This document shows positions 16,325 through 24,906 of a stretch of DNA of 64,000 nt, piece by piece. The stretch comes from Labilithrix sp. (GTDB taxonomy: Bacteria; Myxococcota; Polyangia; Polyangiales; Polyangiaceae). A program made the translations under genes and the position numbers. Every line of letters begins with the position of its first letter. The first letter of the stretch is position 1. The stretch is taken from NCBI GenBank assembly GCA_028287035.1, contig JAQBQL010000264.1, positions 7,891 to 71,890 on the forward strand. The letters run 5' to 3'. Below the pieces are notes generated by a model. That model made no database searches. It was not told where the DNA came from and worked only from the letters and a program-made list of their open reading frames with translations.

Positions 16325-19300
16325 GTGACCGAGACCGCGACGAATGACTGGCTCGCCGGCGGGGGCGAAATGGGTCGCCTCGTGCGTGCGCACGACTGGA
16401 CGCAGTCGCCGCTCGGCCTGCCGAGCACGTGGCCGCAGAGCCTGAAGACGGCGCTCAGCATCTGCCTCGGCTCCCGGTTCCCCATGGTGATCTGGTGGGG
16501 CCCGGAGCTGTGTGTATTCTACAACGACGCCTACATCCCCATCGCGGGACCGCTGAAGCATCCGATGTTCCTCGGCCGGCCGGCCCAGGAGCAATGGCCG
16601 GAGATCTGGGACGTGGTGGGCACGCTCGCGCGAGAGGTGCTCGCGACCGGCAACGCCACGTGGTCCGAGGATCAGCCGCTCTTCATGACGCGCTCGGGGT
16701 TCGTGGAGGAGTGTTACTTCACCTTCTCGTTCAGCCCGGCCCGCGACGAGAGTGGCGCGGTCGGCGGGATGTTCTGCGCCGTCCAGGAGATGACCGGGCG
16801 CCTCCTCGGCGAGCGGCGGCTGCGGGTGCTCCGCGAGCTCGGCGCCGACGCGCAGAGCACGATGGAGCTCGTCGCGGCCTCGGCGGCGCGGGTCCTCGGC
16901 ACGAGCGTCAACGACGTACCGTTCGCGCTCGTCTATCTGGTGCAGGAGGGTGAGACGAAGGCCGCGCTCGCCGCCGCATCGGGCGTCGCGCCTGCGTCGC
17001 TCCTCGCGCCCCAGGTGATCGACTTCGGGACGGCGGCATCGCACTGGCCGCTCGCGCGCGTCGACGAGACGCGCCGGCCCGAGCGTGTCGACGGGCTCCG
17101 CGCGCGCTTCGCGGCCGACCTCCCGGCGCTTCCCTACCCCGAGCTGCCGGACTCCGCGTACGTCCTCCCCATCGAGCTCGCCGGTCACGCGCCGTGCGGA
17201 TTCCTGATCCTCGGCATCAACCCGCGGCTCGAGCTCACCGACTCGTACCAGGGGTTCTTCACCCTCGTCTGCAAGCAGATCACGAGCCACATCGCCGCCG
17301 TGCGCGCGCTCGACGAGGAGAAGAAGCGCACCGCCGCGCTCGCCGAGATCGACCGCGCGAAGACCGCCTTCTTCAGCAACGTGAGCCACGAGTTCCGCAC
17401 GCCTCTGACGCTCATGCTCGGGCCGATCGAGCAGATGCTCGGCGGACACTACGGCGACCTCCCCCCGGCGCTGCGTGCCGAGGCCGAGGTGGTCATGCGC
17501 AACGCGCTGCGCCTCTTGAAGCTGGTCAACGGGCTCCTCGAATTCTCCCGGATCGAGGCGGGCCGCGTCGAGGCCACCTACGAGGCCACCGACCTCGCCG
17601 CGACGACGGGCGAGCTCGTCGCGTGGTTCCGCGCCGCCGTCGAGCAAGCCGGGATGCGCCTCGTCATCGACACCACGCCCCTCGCCGAGCCGGTCTTCGT
17701 GGACCGGGACATGTGGGAAAAGATCGTCCTCAACCTTCTCTCGAACGCCTTCAAGTACACGATGAAGGGCGAGATACGCGTGGGGCTCGCGGCCAAGGCA
17801 GGGGCCGTCGAGCTGACGGTCGCGGACACCGGCTCGGGGATCGCAGAGCAGGACCTGCCGAAGATCTTCGACCGCTTCCATCGCGTCGAAGCGGCGGTCG
17901 GGCGGACCTACGAAGGCACCGGAATCGGCCTCGCCCTCGTGCGTGACCTCGTGGCGCTCCACGGCGGATCCATCCACGCGAACAGCACGCTCGGCGAGGG
18001 CTCGACCTTCGTGGTGACGCTCCCGCTCGGTTCGGCGCACCTTCCGCAGGACCGCATCTCGACGGGCGCGACCACCGCCGGTGCCCGCGAGGTCGGGCCC
18101 GCCGTCTTCGTGGACGAAGCGCTGACCTGGCTCCCCGACGCGGGCGTCGACGGCGCGCCTCCATTGCAAGCAAGCGGCTCCCGCCGCAAGCGGGTCTTGA
18201 TCGTCGACGACAACGCCGACATGCGCGGCTACCTGCGGCGGCTCCTCGCGCAGCGCTACGAGGTGAGCGTCGCCAACGACGGGCAGCAGGCACTCGAGAT
18301 GACGCGAGGGCAGCGTCCTGACCTCGTCGTCGCCGACGTCATGATGCCGATCATGGACGGGATCGCGTTCGTCGAGTCACTCCGCGGCGACCCCGCGGTC
18401 AAGACGACGCCCGTGATCCTCCTCTCGGCGCGCGCCGGAGAGGAAGCCCGGGTGAGCGGCATCGACACGGGGGCGGACGACTACCTCACGAAGCCCTTCT
18501 CGACGAACGAGCTCCTCGCGCGCGTGCAGACGCAGCTCACCATGGCGGACGTCCGGCGCGAGGCCGCGGAGAAGGACGTCCTCGTCGCTCGTCTCGGCCA
18601 GCAGCAGAGATGGCTCGAGTCGGTCCTGGATCTCGTGCCCACTCCGCTCCTGCTCATCGAGCCCGGGACCGGCCAGATGAAGTTCGCGAACCAGGCCGCG
18701 CACCGGATGGCGGGCGGGCGGTTCCCGATGGACGTAGCGCTCGCCGACTACGCCCGCACCTTCGACGTGACCGACGAGGCGGGAGCTCCCTTTCCCGTCG
18801 ACGAGCGTCCGATCATCCGCGCGGCCCGTGGCGAGAACATCCGCGACGCGGAGATCGTGTGGCGCACGTCCGCCGGCGACTTCTCGTTGCTCGTCGACTC
18901 GGAAGGCGTGCCCGCGCTCGACGGCGCTCCGTCGCGCGTCATCCTCTGCCTCCGCGACGTGACGCGGATGAAGCGCATCCAGGGCGAGCTCGAGCGGCTG
19001 ATCGGCGCCCGCGACGAGTTCCTGTCGGCGGCCTCCCACGAGCTGAAGACGCCGCTCACGTCCCTCCAGCTGCACACGCAGCTCCTGAGGCGCGGGATCG
19101 AGAAGGGCGATTCTGCGACCTACTCACCGGCGAAGGTGGAGCGGCTGGTCGAGGTCGCCGAACGTCAGATCGCACGCCTCACCCACCTCGTCGACGACAT
19201 GCTCGACGTCTCGCGCATCGAGACCGGGAAGCTGGACCTGAACCTCGAGGAGCTCGATCTCTCGCAGGTCGTGAAGGAGGTCGTCGAGCGGCTCGCGCCC

Positions 19301-19720
19301 GATCTCTCGCGATCCGGCTCCGCGGTGACGGCCGCGCCGCTCGAACGGGCGGTCGGGCGTTGGGACCGCCTCCGCATCGAGCGGGTGCTCACGAACCTCC
19401 TCACGAACGCCTCGCGGTACGGCGCGGGCAAGCCGATCGGGGTCGCGGTGCGCCTCGCGCCTGGGGGACACCGCGCCGAGATCTCGGTCACCGACCACGG
19501 GATGGGCATCGCGCCCGCCGACCAGGGGCGCATCTTCAGTCGCTTCGAGCGCGCGATCTCCTCGAGCGAGGTCGCCGGGCTCGGTCTGGGTCTCTACATC
19601 ACGCGTCGGATCGCCGAGGCCCATGGCGGTTCGATCGCCGTGGAGAGCGAGCTCGGCGCCGGCGCGCGCTTCACGGTGACGTTGCCGCTCGCCGGCCCGA
19701 CCACGGGAGCGCGCGCATGA
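16325..19720 (+). CDS. Hybrid sensor kinase with two complete histidine-kinase modules
   Basis: The protein has 1131 residues and starts at GTG. Domain order by eye: PAS-like (about 25-160), GAF-like (about 165-335), HisKA with SHEFRTPL (His355), HATPase with N and G boxes (about 455-570, ADTGSGIAEQD), receiver domain (about 620-735, Asp671 in ADVMMPIMDG), PAS-like (about 750-870), a second HisKA with SHELKTPL (His905), and a second HATPase (about 985-1125, TDHGMGIAPAD). No transmembrane segment is obvious, so it is probably cytosolic. Both kinase modules look intact. The order HK-REC-PAS-HK suggests a signal passes within the protein before reaching the response regulator encoded next. Its stop overlaps that gene's ATG. 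Confidence 0.92.
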   Translation: MTETATNDWLAGGGEMGRLVRAHDWTQSPLGLPSTWPQSLKTALSICLGSRFPMVIWWGPELCVFYNDAYIPIAGPLKHPMFLGRPAQEQWPEIWDVVGTLAREVLATGNATWSEDQPLFMTRSGFVEECYFTFSFSPARDESGAVGGMFCAVQEMTGRLLGERRLRVLRELGADAQSTMELVAASAARVLGTSVNDVPFALVYLVQEGETKAALAAASGVAPASLLAPQVIDFGTAASHWPLARVDETRRPERVDGLRARFAADLPALPYPELPDSAYVLPIELAGHAPCGFLILGINPRLELTDSYQGFFTLVCKQITSHIAAVRALDEEKKRTAALAEIDRAKTAFFSNVSHEFRTPLTLMLGPIEQMLGGHYGDLPPALRAEAEVVMRNALRLLKLVNGLLEFSRIEAGRVEATYEATDLAATTGELVAWFRAAVEQAGMRLVIDTTPLAEPVFVDRDMWEKIVLNLLSNAFKYTMKGEIRVGLAAKAGAVELTVADTGSGIAEQDLPKIFDRFHRVEAAVGRTYEGTGIGLALVRDLVALHGGSIHANSTLGEGSTFVVTLPLGSAHLPQDRISTGATTAGAREVGPAVFVDEALTWLPDAGVDGAPPLQASGSRRKRVLIVDDNADMRGYLRRLLAQRYEVSVANDGQQALEMTRGQRPDLVVADVMMPIMDGIAFVESLRGDPAVKTTPVILLSARAGEEARVSGIDTGADDYLTKPFSTNELLARVQTQLTMADVRREAAEKDVLVARLGQQQRWLESVLDLVPTPLLLIEPGTGQMKFANQAAHRMAGGRFPMDVALADYARTFDVTDEAGAPFPVDERPIIRAARGENIRDAEIVWRTSAGDFSLLVDSEGVPALDGAPSRVILCLRDVTRMKRIQGELERLIGARDEFLSAASHELKTPLTSLQLHTQLLRRGIEKGDSATYSPAKVERLVEVAERQIARLTHLVDDMLDVSRIETGKLDLNLEELDLSQVVKEVVERLAPDLSRSGSAVTAAPLERAVGRWDRLRIERVLTNLLTNASRYGAGKPIGVAVRLAPGGHRAEISVTDHGMGIAPADQGRIFSRFERAISSSEVAGLGLGLYITRRIAEAHGGSIAVESELGAGARFTVTLPLAGPTTGARA

Positions 19721-20082
19721 AGCGCCGGGTGCTCGTCGTGGAGGACGATCGTGACATCCGCGAGACCCTCGAGGAGGTGCTGGTCGCCGAGGGCTACACC
19801 GTCGAGGTGGCGAGCAACGGCCAGGAGGCGCTCGAGCGGCTCCGCGCCGCCGAGCCGCTGCCCAACCTCATCCTGCTCGACCTGATGATGCCGGTGAAGG
19901 ACGGGCTCGCCTTCCGCGAGGAGCAGCAGCGCGATCCGCTCCTCGCGGAGGTTCCGATCGTCATCATGAGCGCGGACGCTCACATCGAGGAGAAGCGGCG
20001 GCGCATGCACGTGGACGCGGCCATACGGAAGCCCTTCGACATCGATCTCATGCTGCAGATGGTGGCGCAGAACCTTCGCTGA
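19717..20082 (+). CDS. Single-domain response regulator (CheY-like)
   Basis: The protein has 121 residues and consists of a receiver domain only: acidic pair Glu9-Asp10-Asp11, phospho-acceptor Asp55 in LLDLMMP, Ser/Thr in IVIMSAD, and Lys in RKPFD. All phosphorylation residues are present. Its ATG overlaps the stop of the double-kinase sensor gene (ATGA, 19717-19720), making it the likely phosphorylation partner. With no output domain it must act by protein contact, as many stand-alone receivers do. Confidence 0.92.
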   Translation: MKRRVLVVEDDRDIRETLEEVLVAEGYTVEVASNGQEALERLRAAEPLPNLILLDLMMPVKDGLAFREEQQRDPLLAEVPIVIMSADAHIEEKRRRMHVDAAIRKPFDIDLMLQMVAQNLR

Positions 20083-20094
20083 GCGACGGCCGCT

Positions 20095-20175
20095 TCAGCG
20101 AGGCACGAGGACGATCCGGCCCTTGACCGCGCTCGCGGTCAACAAGGTCGAAGGCATCGTGACTCCCGGCTCCGC
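20095..20175 (-). pseudogene. Degraded C-terminal remnant of an MDR-type (zinc-independent) oxidoreductase gene
   Basis: Read on the minus strand, the last 26 codons before a TGA encode AEPGV, then TLL and the block AVKGRIVLVPR. The intact MDR gene at 25154-26065 ends with AEAGA, then ALL and AVKGRIVLVPG. The DNA of the two ends is also closely similar around GGCACGAG and CGGCCCTT. Nothing upstream of this fragment resembles the rest of such an enzyme, so it is a deletion remnant. It occupies the start of a 327-base stretch (20083-20409) that otherwise holds no convincing gene. Short frames there have no family resemblance and no good ribosome-binding site. Confidence 0.6.
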
Positions 20176-20409
20176 CATCGCGTGCATCGGCGACTGCGAG
20201 AACGCTCTGCCAAAGTCCCGCATGGCTCGTCGGATACCTGACTCGCGCGAAATCGCGCCAGGAGCCTTCCGCTTCAGATTCGGGAACCACAACTATCGCA
20301 CCGCCGTGCGGTGACAAGCTCGGGCCGCTCAGAAGAGTCGAGAGCCATCACGGGCCGGAAATCGTGGGCCCTTTCTCGACGGAAAATCGTCGCGCCACGA
20401 ACCCGGAGC

Positions 20410-21111
20410 TCACGATTGGGCGGTCGGCCTGACGACGATGTCCCCGACATCCACGTCGGCGGGCTGCTCGATGGCGAACGCGATCGCTCGCGCGATGGCG
20501 TCGGGGCCGATCGCCAGCCGCTCCATGTCCGCGACGATCTGCTTCCTCACCTCGACGTTCGTGATGTGATCGGCGAGGTCCGTCTTCACGTAGCCCGGCG
20601 AGACGATGGTGACGCGCAGCCGGTCGCCCGCCTCCTGTCGCAGGCACTCCGAGATCGCCCGCATCGCGTTCTTCGTGCCCGCGTAGACGCCCTGATTGGG
20701 GACGATGCGGAGACCCGATACCGAGAGCACGTTCACGATGTGGCCGAACCCCTGCTTCCGGAACACCGGCAGCGCCGCGGCAATGCCGTGGAGCGGGCCG
20801 CGAAGGTTCACGTCGATCATGGCGTCCCACTCGTCGACCTTGCAGTCGTCGAGCGGACCGGTCCGCGCGATACCTGCATTGTTGACGAGCACGTCGAGCC
20901 GTCCGAACCGTTCGAGCGCGAGAGCCACGAACGAAGAAAGGTCGGCACGCCTCGTGACGTCGACGGCCATGAACGCCGCGGCGCCGAGCGCCTCGAGCCG
21001 GTCCTTGCGGCGCGCCCCGACCAGAACCGTTGCGCCGCGTTCGATGAGCAGCTTCGCGGTAGCGGCGCCGATGCCGCTGCTCGCGCCCGTGATGGCGATG
21101 ACCTTGTCCAT
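20410..21111 (-). CDS. Short-chain dehydrogenase/reductase
   Basis: The product has 233 residues from the ATG at 21111. It is a classical SDR: cofactor loop TGASSGIG at residues 8-15, NNAG, catalytic Ser in VLSVSG, and YAGTK with the Tyr/Lys pair. The ARR after the second strand hints at NADP preference. The stop is followed by the degraded MDR fragment. The gene is divergent from an AraC-type regulator whose start is 69 bases away, so that regulator probably controls it. The substrate is unknown. Such pairs often handle aldehydes or ketones. Confidence 0.88.
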   Translation of the reverse strand: MDKVIAITGASSGIGAATAKLLIERGATVLVGARRKDRLEALGAAAFMAVDVTRRADLSSFVALALERFGRLDVLVNNAGIARTGPLDDCKVDEWDAMIDVNLRGPLHGIAAALPVFRKQGFGHIVNVLSVSGLRIVPNQGVYAGTKNAMRAISECLRQEAGDRLRVTIVSPGYVKTDLADHITNVEVRKQIVADMERLAIGPDAIARAIAFAIEQPADVDVGDIVVRPTAQS

Positions 21112-21180
21112 GCCTTGCTCGTACGGGCGGCGCGAAGCACCGTCTTGGGCGGAGTTGGCGGAATCGACTACGGTGGGCCG

Positions 21181-21942
21181 GTGGGCATCCGGACCGAGAA
21201 CGTCGCCACCGCGCTCCCCGGCCTGCGCGCGTTTCGCTGGGCCAGCGACGGCGGCTACGCGGCGATGAAGGAGTCGTTCGCGATCGGCCGGCTGGAGAGC
21301 GGTCACTCGTCCTTTCGCATCGGCCGCACGGTGTGGGAGACCGCGCCCGGCGACGTGCAGCTGAAGCAGCCCGGCGACGTGCACCGCGAGGAATCGGTCG
21401 GCGCGCCCATCGTGTTCCAGGTCGTGTCGTTTCCGCCCAGCGCCGTGGCTCGGGACGGACGCGTTCGTCCCGTGCTCGCCGCCCGTGATCCCGCGGGCGC
21501 CGTGTTCCGGCGTCTCCATGACGCGATCGCGCGCGGCGCCGACCGCCTCACGCTCGACGTGCTCACCAGCGAGGCCACCTCTGCGCTCGCGGGCCTCGCG
21601 GGCGACGACGCCCGGAGCGATCACACGCCCGCGGTCCGGCGCGCCGTCGAGCTGCTCCGCGCGCAGCTCGCCGAGCCTCTCACGCTGGAGGTCCTCGCGG
21701 CGCACGCCGGAGTCGACAAGTTCCGCCTGTGCCGAGGCTTTCGCGAGCAGGTCGGGATGCCGCCCCATGCGTATCTCACTCGCCTCCGGGTGATGCGTGC
21801 GAAGGAGCTGCTGAGGTCCGGCGTGAGGCCGAGCGAGGTGGCGGGGCGCGTCGGCCTCTACGACCAGAGTCAGCTGAATAGGCATTTCCGCCGCCTGGTC
21901 GGCACGACGCCCGCCGCTTACGCGCGCGCGACGGCGTCGTAG
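21181..21942 (+). CDS. AraC-family transcriptional regulator
   Basis: The product has 253 residues from the GTG at 21181. The frame is open further upstream but overlaps the SDR gene antisense and has no coding character there. The N-terminal half (about 1-110) is a cupin-like AraC sensing domain. Residues about 150-250 hold two helix-turn-helix motifs: TLEVLAAHAGVDKFRLCRGFREQVGMPPHAYL, split by the linker helix, and then SEVAGRVGLYDQSQLNRHFRR with the usual GTTPAAYA ending. It is transcribed away from the SDR gene and probably binds the 69-base gap between them. Confidence 0.88.
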   Translation: MGIRTENVATALPGLRAFRWASDGGYAAMKESFAIGRLESGHSSFRIGRTVWETAPGDVQLKQPGDVHREESVGAPIVFQVVSFPPSAVARDGRVRPVLAARDPAGAVFRRLHDAIARGADRLTLDVLTSEATSALAGLAGDDARSDHTPAVRRAVELLRAQLAEPLTLEVLAAHAGVDKFRLCRGFREQVGMPPHAYLTRLRVMRAKELLRSGVRPSEVAGRVGLYDQSQLNRHFRRLVGTTPAAYARATAS

Positions 21943-21988
21943 GCATTTCTGGGGCGGCGCCCCGACTGCCGTGTGGCAAGATCACGCG

Positions 21989-22192
21989 ATGGCCGACAAC
22001 GTCGTCAACCTGAACCGCTTCCGCAAGAAGAAGCAGCGCGCCGCCAGGGCGAAGCAGGCGGAGACGAACCGGATCCGTCATGGCCGCACGGGGGCGGAGA
22101 AGGAGCGAGAGCTCGCCGAACGCGCGCGCGCGGCACGCCTCCTCGAGGGCAAGCGCCTCGAAGCTCCCCCACCCGAGGTCCCCGAGGACTGA
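21989..22192 (+). CDS. DUF4169-like small basic protein
   Basis: The product has 67 residues from the ATG at 21989. It opens with NVVNLNRFRKKK, continues with a run of Arg/Lys/Ala/Glu helices, and has the signature HGRTGAEKERE followed by RLLEGKRLE. This matches the DUF4169 pattern (VNLNRFRK, then RVKFGRTKAE) known mainly from alphaproteobacteria. It is highly charged and probably all-helical. A nucleic-acid or ribosome contact is plausible from composition only. The gene stands alone after the AraC regulator. Confidence 0.75.
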   Translation: MADNVVNLNRFRKKKQRAARAKQAETNRIRHGRTGAEKERELAERARAARLLEGKRLEAPPPEVPED

Positions 22193-22238
22193 CCCTTCGG
22201 CCGGCTCTGCGACGTCGTCCTCGCGAGAGCGAGGTACG

Positions 22239-22904
22239 CTAGCGCGGCGCTCTCGCGGGTCTTCGCACCGCGCGCACCTTGCCGCCACGGCCGCTTCCGC
22301 AGAAGAATAGGTCGCCGCCGTTCGATTCGACGCCGCTCACGAGGACGCCCGCGGGAAGCTCCAGTGCCTCGAGGACCTCACCGGAGTCGGTCGCCACGCG
22401 GCGGAGCTCGCTCGCGTCGTTCTCCCAGGTCGCATGCCACAGCTCACCCTCGACGAACGTGACGCCCGTGACGAAGCGGTCCGACACGAGCGTGCGGAGG
22501 ACCGCGCCGGTGCGGGGGTCGATGCGGTGGATCTTGCGCGCGTCGTAGTCGGACACCCAGAGCGTGCCTTCCGCCCACGTGAGCCCCGCGCTGGCCTCGC
22601 CCGCAGGCGAAGGAAGCGTCGCGAGCACCGCGCCGGTGGTGCGGTCGATCTTCCGGATGATGCCGGCCCCGAGCTGGAACAGGTGCTGACCATCGAACGC
22701 CGTGCCTGCATCGGCGGCAACGGGGATCGCGCGCCCCGTGCGCCCCGTCTCGGGCGAGAGCGACTGCACGCGATCGCCGGCGCCGAACCACACCGCCTCC
22801 CCGTCGAACGTGACGCCGTGCACCGCGGGCACGTCCGGAAATGGACCGTATTCGCGCACCACTTCGGCTTGGGCCGTCACGGGTAGGGTCTCCTCGCGCT
22901 CCAC
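22239..22904 (-). CDS. Vgb/SMP-30-like beta-propeller protein
   Basis: The product has about 221 residues from the GTG at 22904. There is no in-frame ATG near the fold. An AAGGAG site sits very close to this GTG, and a GTG at 22880 is the alternative. Five or so repeats carry the propeller pattern: a VTFDG-type strand, then VWFGAGD or LWVSDYD, then IDPRTGAVLRTL. This is seen in Vgb, YncE and SMP-30-like proteins. No signal peptide is visible. It starts 10 bases after the stop of the winged-helix regulator gene, so the two are probably cotranscribed. Such proteins bind or hydrolyse small ligands; no catalytic residue is assignable. Confidence 0.7.
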   Translation of the reverse strand: MEREETLPVTAQAEVVREYGPFPDVPAVHGVTFDGEAVWFGAGDRVQSLSPETGRTGRAIPVAADAGTAFDGQHLFQLGAGIIRKIDRTTGAVLATLPSPAGEASAGLTWAEGTLWVSDYDARKIHRIDPRTGAVLRTLVSDRFVTGVTFVEGELWHATWENDASELRRVATDSGEVLEALELPAGVLVSGVESNGGDLFFCGSGRGGKVRAVRRPARAPR

Positions 22905-22914
22905 GACTCCTTCC

Positions 22915-24135
22915 CTAGCGCCGCGGCGCGTGGGTGACGAGTAACAAGCTCGTCGCGAATCCTTCGGGCGGGCGCGCGACCCAGCGCTGCGCCCGGCCGC
23001 GCCCGACCGCCGCCACGTGGCCTTCCTCGCGGAGCGTGGCGAGCGCCCGCTGGACGGCGCGCTGGCTGCCACCGATCGCGAGCGCCAGCGCCGAGGTCGG
23101 CCACGACTCGCCGCCGCGCAGCAGCGCGAGGACCGCGCTCGACTCGCCGGCTGCCGGGGGCAAGAGCAGCACGACCGGCCCGCCGCGAACCGGTCGGAGC
23201 GCGTAGCCGCCGCCGGTCGCCTCGATGACGGCGACCGATGCGAGCGCTCGCCGTAGCCTCCCCACCTCCACCCGCACCCGGACGCGCGTGGACTCGCCCA
23301 CGCGGCGTACGCCGAACACCTCCGCGGCGAGGGCCTCGCGCCTCGCCTCGCCCGGTGCCGCGCGGGCGAGAGCGGTGGCGAGGGCGAGCAGCACGGGACG
23401 GCTCACGAGCGAGACCACGGTGGCGCCGCCGCGCACCGACCGCCGGCATCCGTCGACCACCAGGTCTCCGCCGCGGAACAGGCGGTCCACGTCGGCCAGC
23501 GTGACCATGGACTCTGCGCCGTCACGCACCTGCCGGGCCACCGGCGCGGCGAGCTCGCCTTCCGCGCGCCGCACCTCGGCGGCGAGCCAGGGCAAGCCAG
23601 CGACGGCCGCCGCGCCCCTCGCCTCCTCGAGCGACGCACGCGCGTCGGCCGGCGCGAGCGCGCGCATGGCGATGTCCGCGGCGACGAGCGCAGCGAGCGC
23701 CCGGAGCCGGGGCGGCGCGTGCCGCAGGTCGAGCGCGCGGTGCGCCTCGCGCGCCTCGTCCACCGCGCCGACCAGGACGAGGCAGCGCACACGTTGCAAC
23801 CGGACGAAGAGCGCATTCGGCTCGTCGGCGGCAGCGTCGAGGGCGCGCGCCGCCTCGTCGAGCAGCCGCTTGGCGAGGGTGAGATCTCGCATCGCGAGCG
23901 CAACCTCGCCCTGCGCCGCCAGACACCGGGCCCACGCGCGCCGATCGGTCGTCTCGAAGCGCGACGCGGCGCGGGCGAGCAGCTTTCGCGCGGCCACGTG
24001 CTCCCCGAGCTGCGCCATCGCGATGCCGCGCAGCGCGAGAGCGTCCGGATCCTCGCGCAGCGCGATGCGCTTCAGCGCGGCGAGCGGGTCGAACCCGGCG
24101 AGGGCGTGCGCTGCGGTCGCGAGCTCTCGATCCAT
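22915..24135 (-). CDS. TPR-like protein with winged-helix DNA-binding domain
   Basis: The product has 406 residues from the ATG at 24135. Residues 1-215 are Ala/Arg/Leu-rich paired helices of a tetratricopeptide-like array. Residues about 225-315 look like an OmpR-type winged helix (LRRALASVAVIEATGGGYALRPV: recognition helix, then hairpin). The last 80 residues look like a second winged helix (AIGGSQRAVQRALATLREEGHVAAVGRGRAQRW) of the MarR/GntR kind. The order sensor-TPR then DNA-binding is the reverse of SARP/AfsR regulators. The gene is divergent from the DUF899 gene (75 bases between starts) and is followed by a propeller-protein gene in the same unit. Confidence 0.7.
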   Translation of the reverse strand: MDRELATAAHALAGFDPLAALKRIALREDPDALALRGIAMAQLGEHVAARKLLARAASRFETTDRRAWARCLAAQGEVALAMRDLTLAKRLLDEAARALDAAADEPNALFVRLQRVRCLVLVGAVDEAREAHRALDLRHAPPRLRALAALVAADIAMRALAPADARASLEEARGAAAVAGLPWLAAEVRRAEGELAAPVARQVRDGAESMVTLADVDRLFRGGDLVVDGCRRSVRGGATVVSLVSRPVLLALATALARAAPGEARREALAAEVFGVRRVGESTRVRVRVEVGRLRRALASVAVIEATGGGYALRPVRGGPVVLLLPPAAGESSAVLALLRGGESWPTSALALAIGGSQRAVQRALATLREEGHVAAVGRGRAQRWVARPPEGFATSLLLVTHAPRR

Positions 24136-24210
24136 CGTCTTCTTATAGGACGTCGATCGCGTCTCCGTTGTTACTCCACGTGCGCAGCAACCGCGGCGTA
24201 AGGATCGATC

Positions 24211-24906
24211 ATGGAAAAGCACCTGGTCGTCGGTCCGGAAAAGTGGGAAGAGGCGCGCAAGATCCTGCTCGTGAAGGAGAAGGAGCTCACGCGCGCACGC
24301 GACGCCCTCGCTGCGGCGCGCCGCGAGCTGCCGTGGGAGCGGGTCGAAAAGAGCTACGTCTTCGACGCGTCGGAGGGCGAGGTGACGCTCGGCGACCTCT
24401 TCGCGGGGCGCAGCCAGCTCATCGTCTATCACTTCATGTTCGCGCCCGACTGGGAGAATGGCTGCAAGAGCTGCTCGTTCTGGGCCGACAACTTCGAGCG
24501 CAACGTGCTCCACCTCGAGCATCGCGACGCCTCGTTCGTGGCGATCTCCCGTGCCCCCGTCGCGAAGCTCGAGGCCTTCAAGAAGCGGTTCGGCTGGACG
24601 TTCCGCTGGGTCTCCTCGGGGCGCAGTGACTTCAATCAGGATTATCACGTGTCATTCGAGCCCGGAAAGCCGGCCACTTACAACTTCGTCCCGAAGACGA
24701 AAGGCCCGTCCGACCTGCCCGGTATCTCGGTATTCCACCGCGACGTGGACGGCGCCATCCACCGCACGTATTCGACTTACGCGCGCGGAGTGGAGGTCGG
24801 TAATTCGGCATTCGGGTACCTCGACCTCCTGCCGAAGGGGCGTGACGAGCACGACGCACCGATGGGCTGGCTCCGTCTTCGCGACCAGTACGATGTCCCG
24901 GCGTGA
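24211..24906 (+). CDS. DUF899 family thioredoxin-like protein
   Basis: The protein has 231 residues. It matches the DUF899 pattern: a basic N-terminal helix, YVFDASEGEVTLGDLF, then YHFMFAPDWENGCKSCSFWADNF with Cys90-x2-Cys93, ISRAP, FGWTFRWVSS, FNQDY and GVSVFH-like GISVFHRD, with a late HDAPMGWLRLRDQY. The family has a peroxiredoxin-like fold with a C-x-x-C pair but no proven reaction. An AAGGA ribosome-binding site lies six bases before the ATG. It overlaps the next small membrane-protein gene by 14 bases. Confidence 0.88.
   Translation: MEKHLVVGPEKWEEARKILLVKEKELTRARDALAAARRELPWERVEKSYVFDASEGEVTLGDLFAGRSQLIVYHFMFAPDWENGCKSCSFWADNFERNVLHLEHRDASFVAISRAPVAKLEAFKKRFGWTFRWVSSGRSDFNQDYHVSFEPGKPATYNFVPKTKGPSDLPGISVFHRDVDGAIHRTYSTYARGVEVGNSAFGYLDLLPKGRDEHDAPMGWLRLRDQYDVPA

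Noticed and set aside
20123..20314. 63-codon plus-strand frame in the 327-base gap
   Set aside because: No ribosome-binding site, no family resemblance, and it overlaps the MDR remnant antisense.
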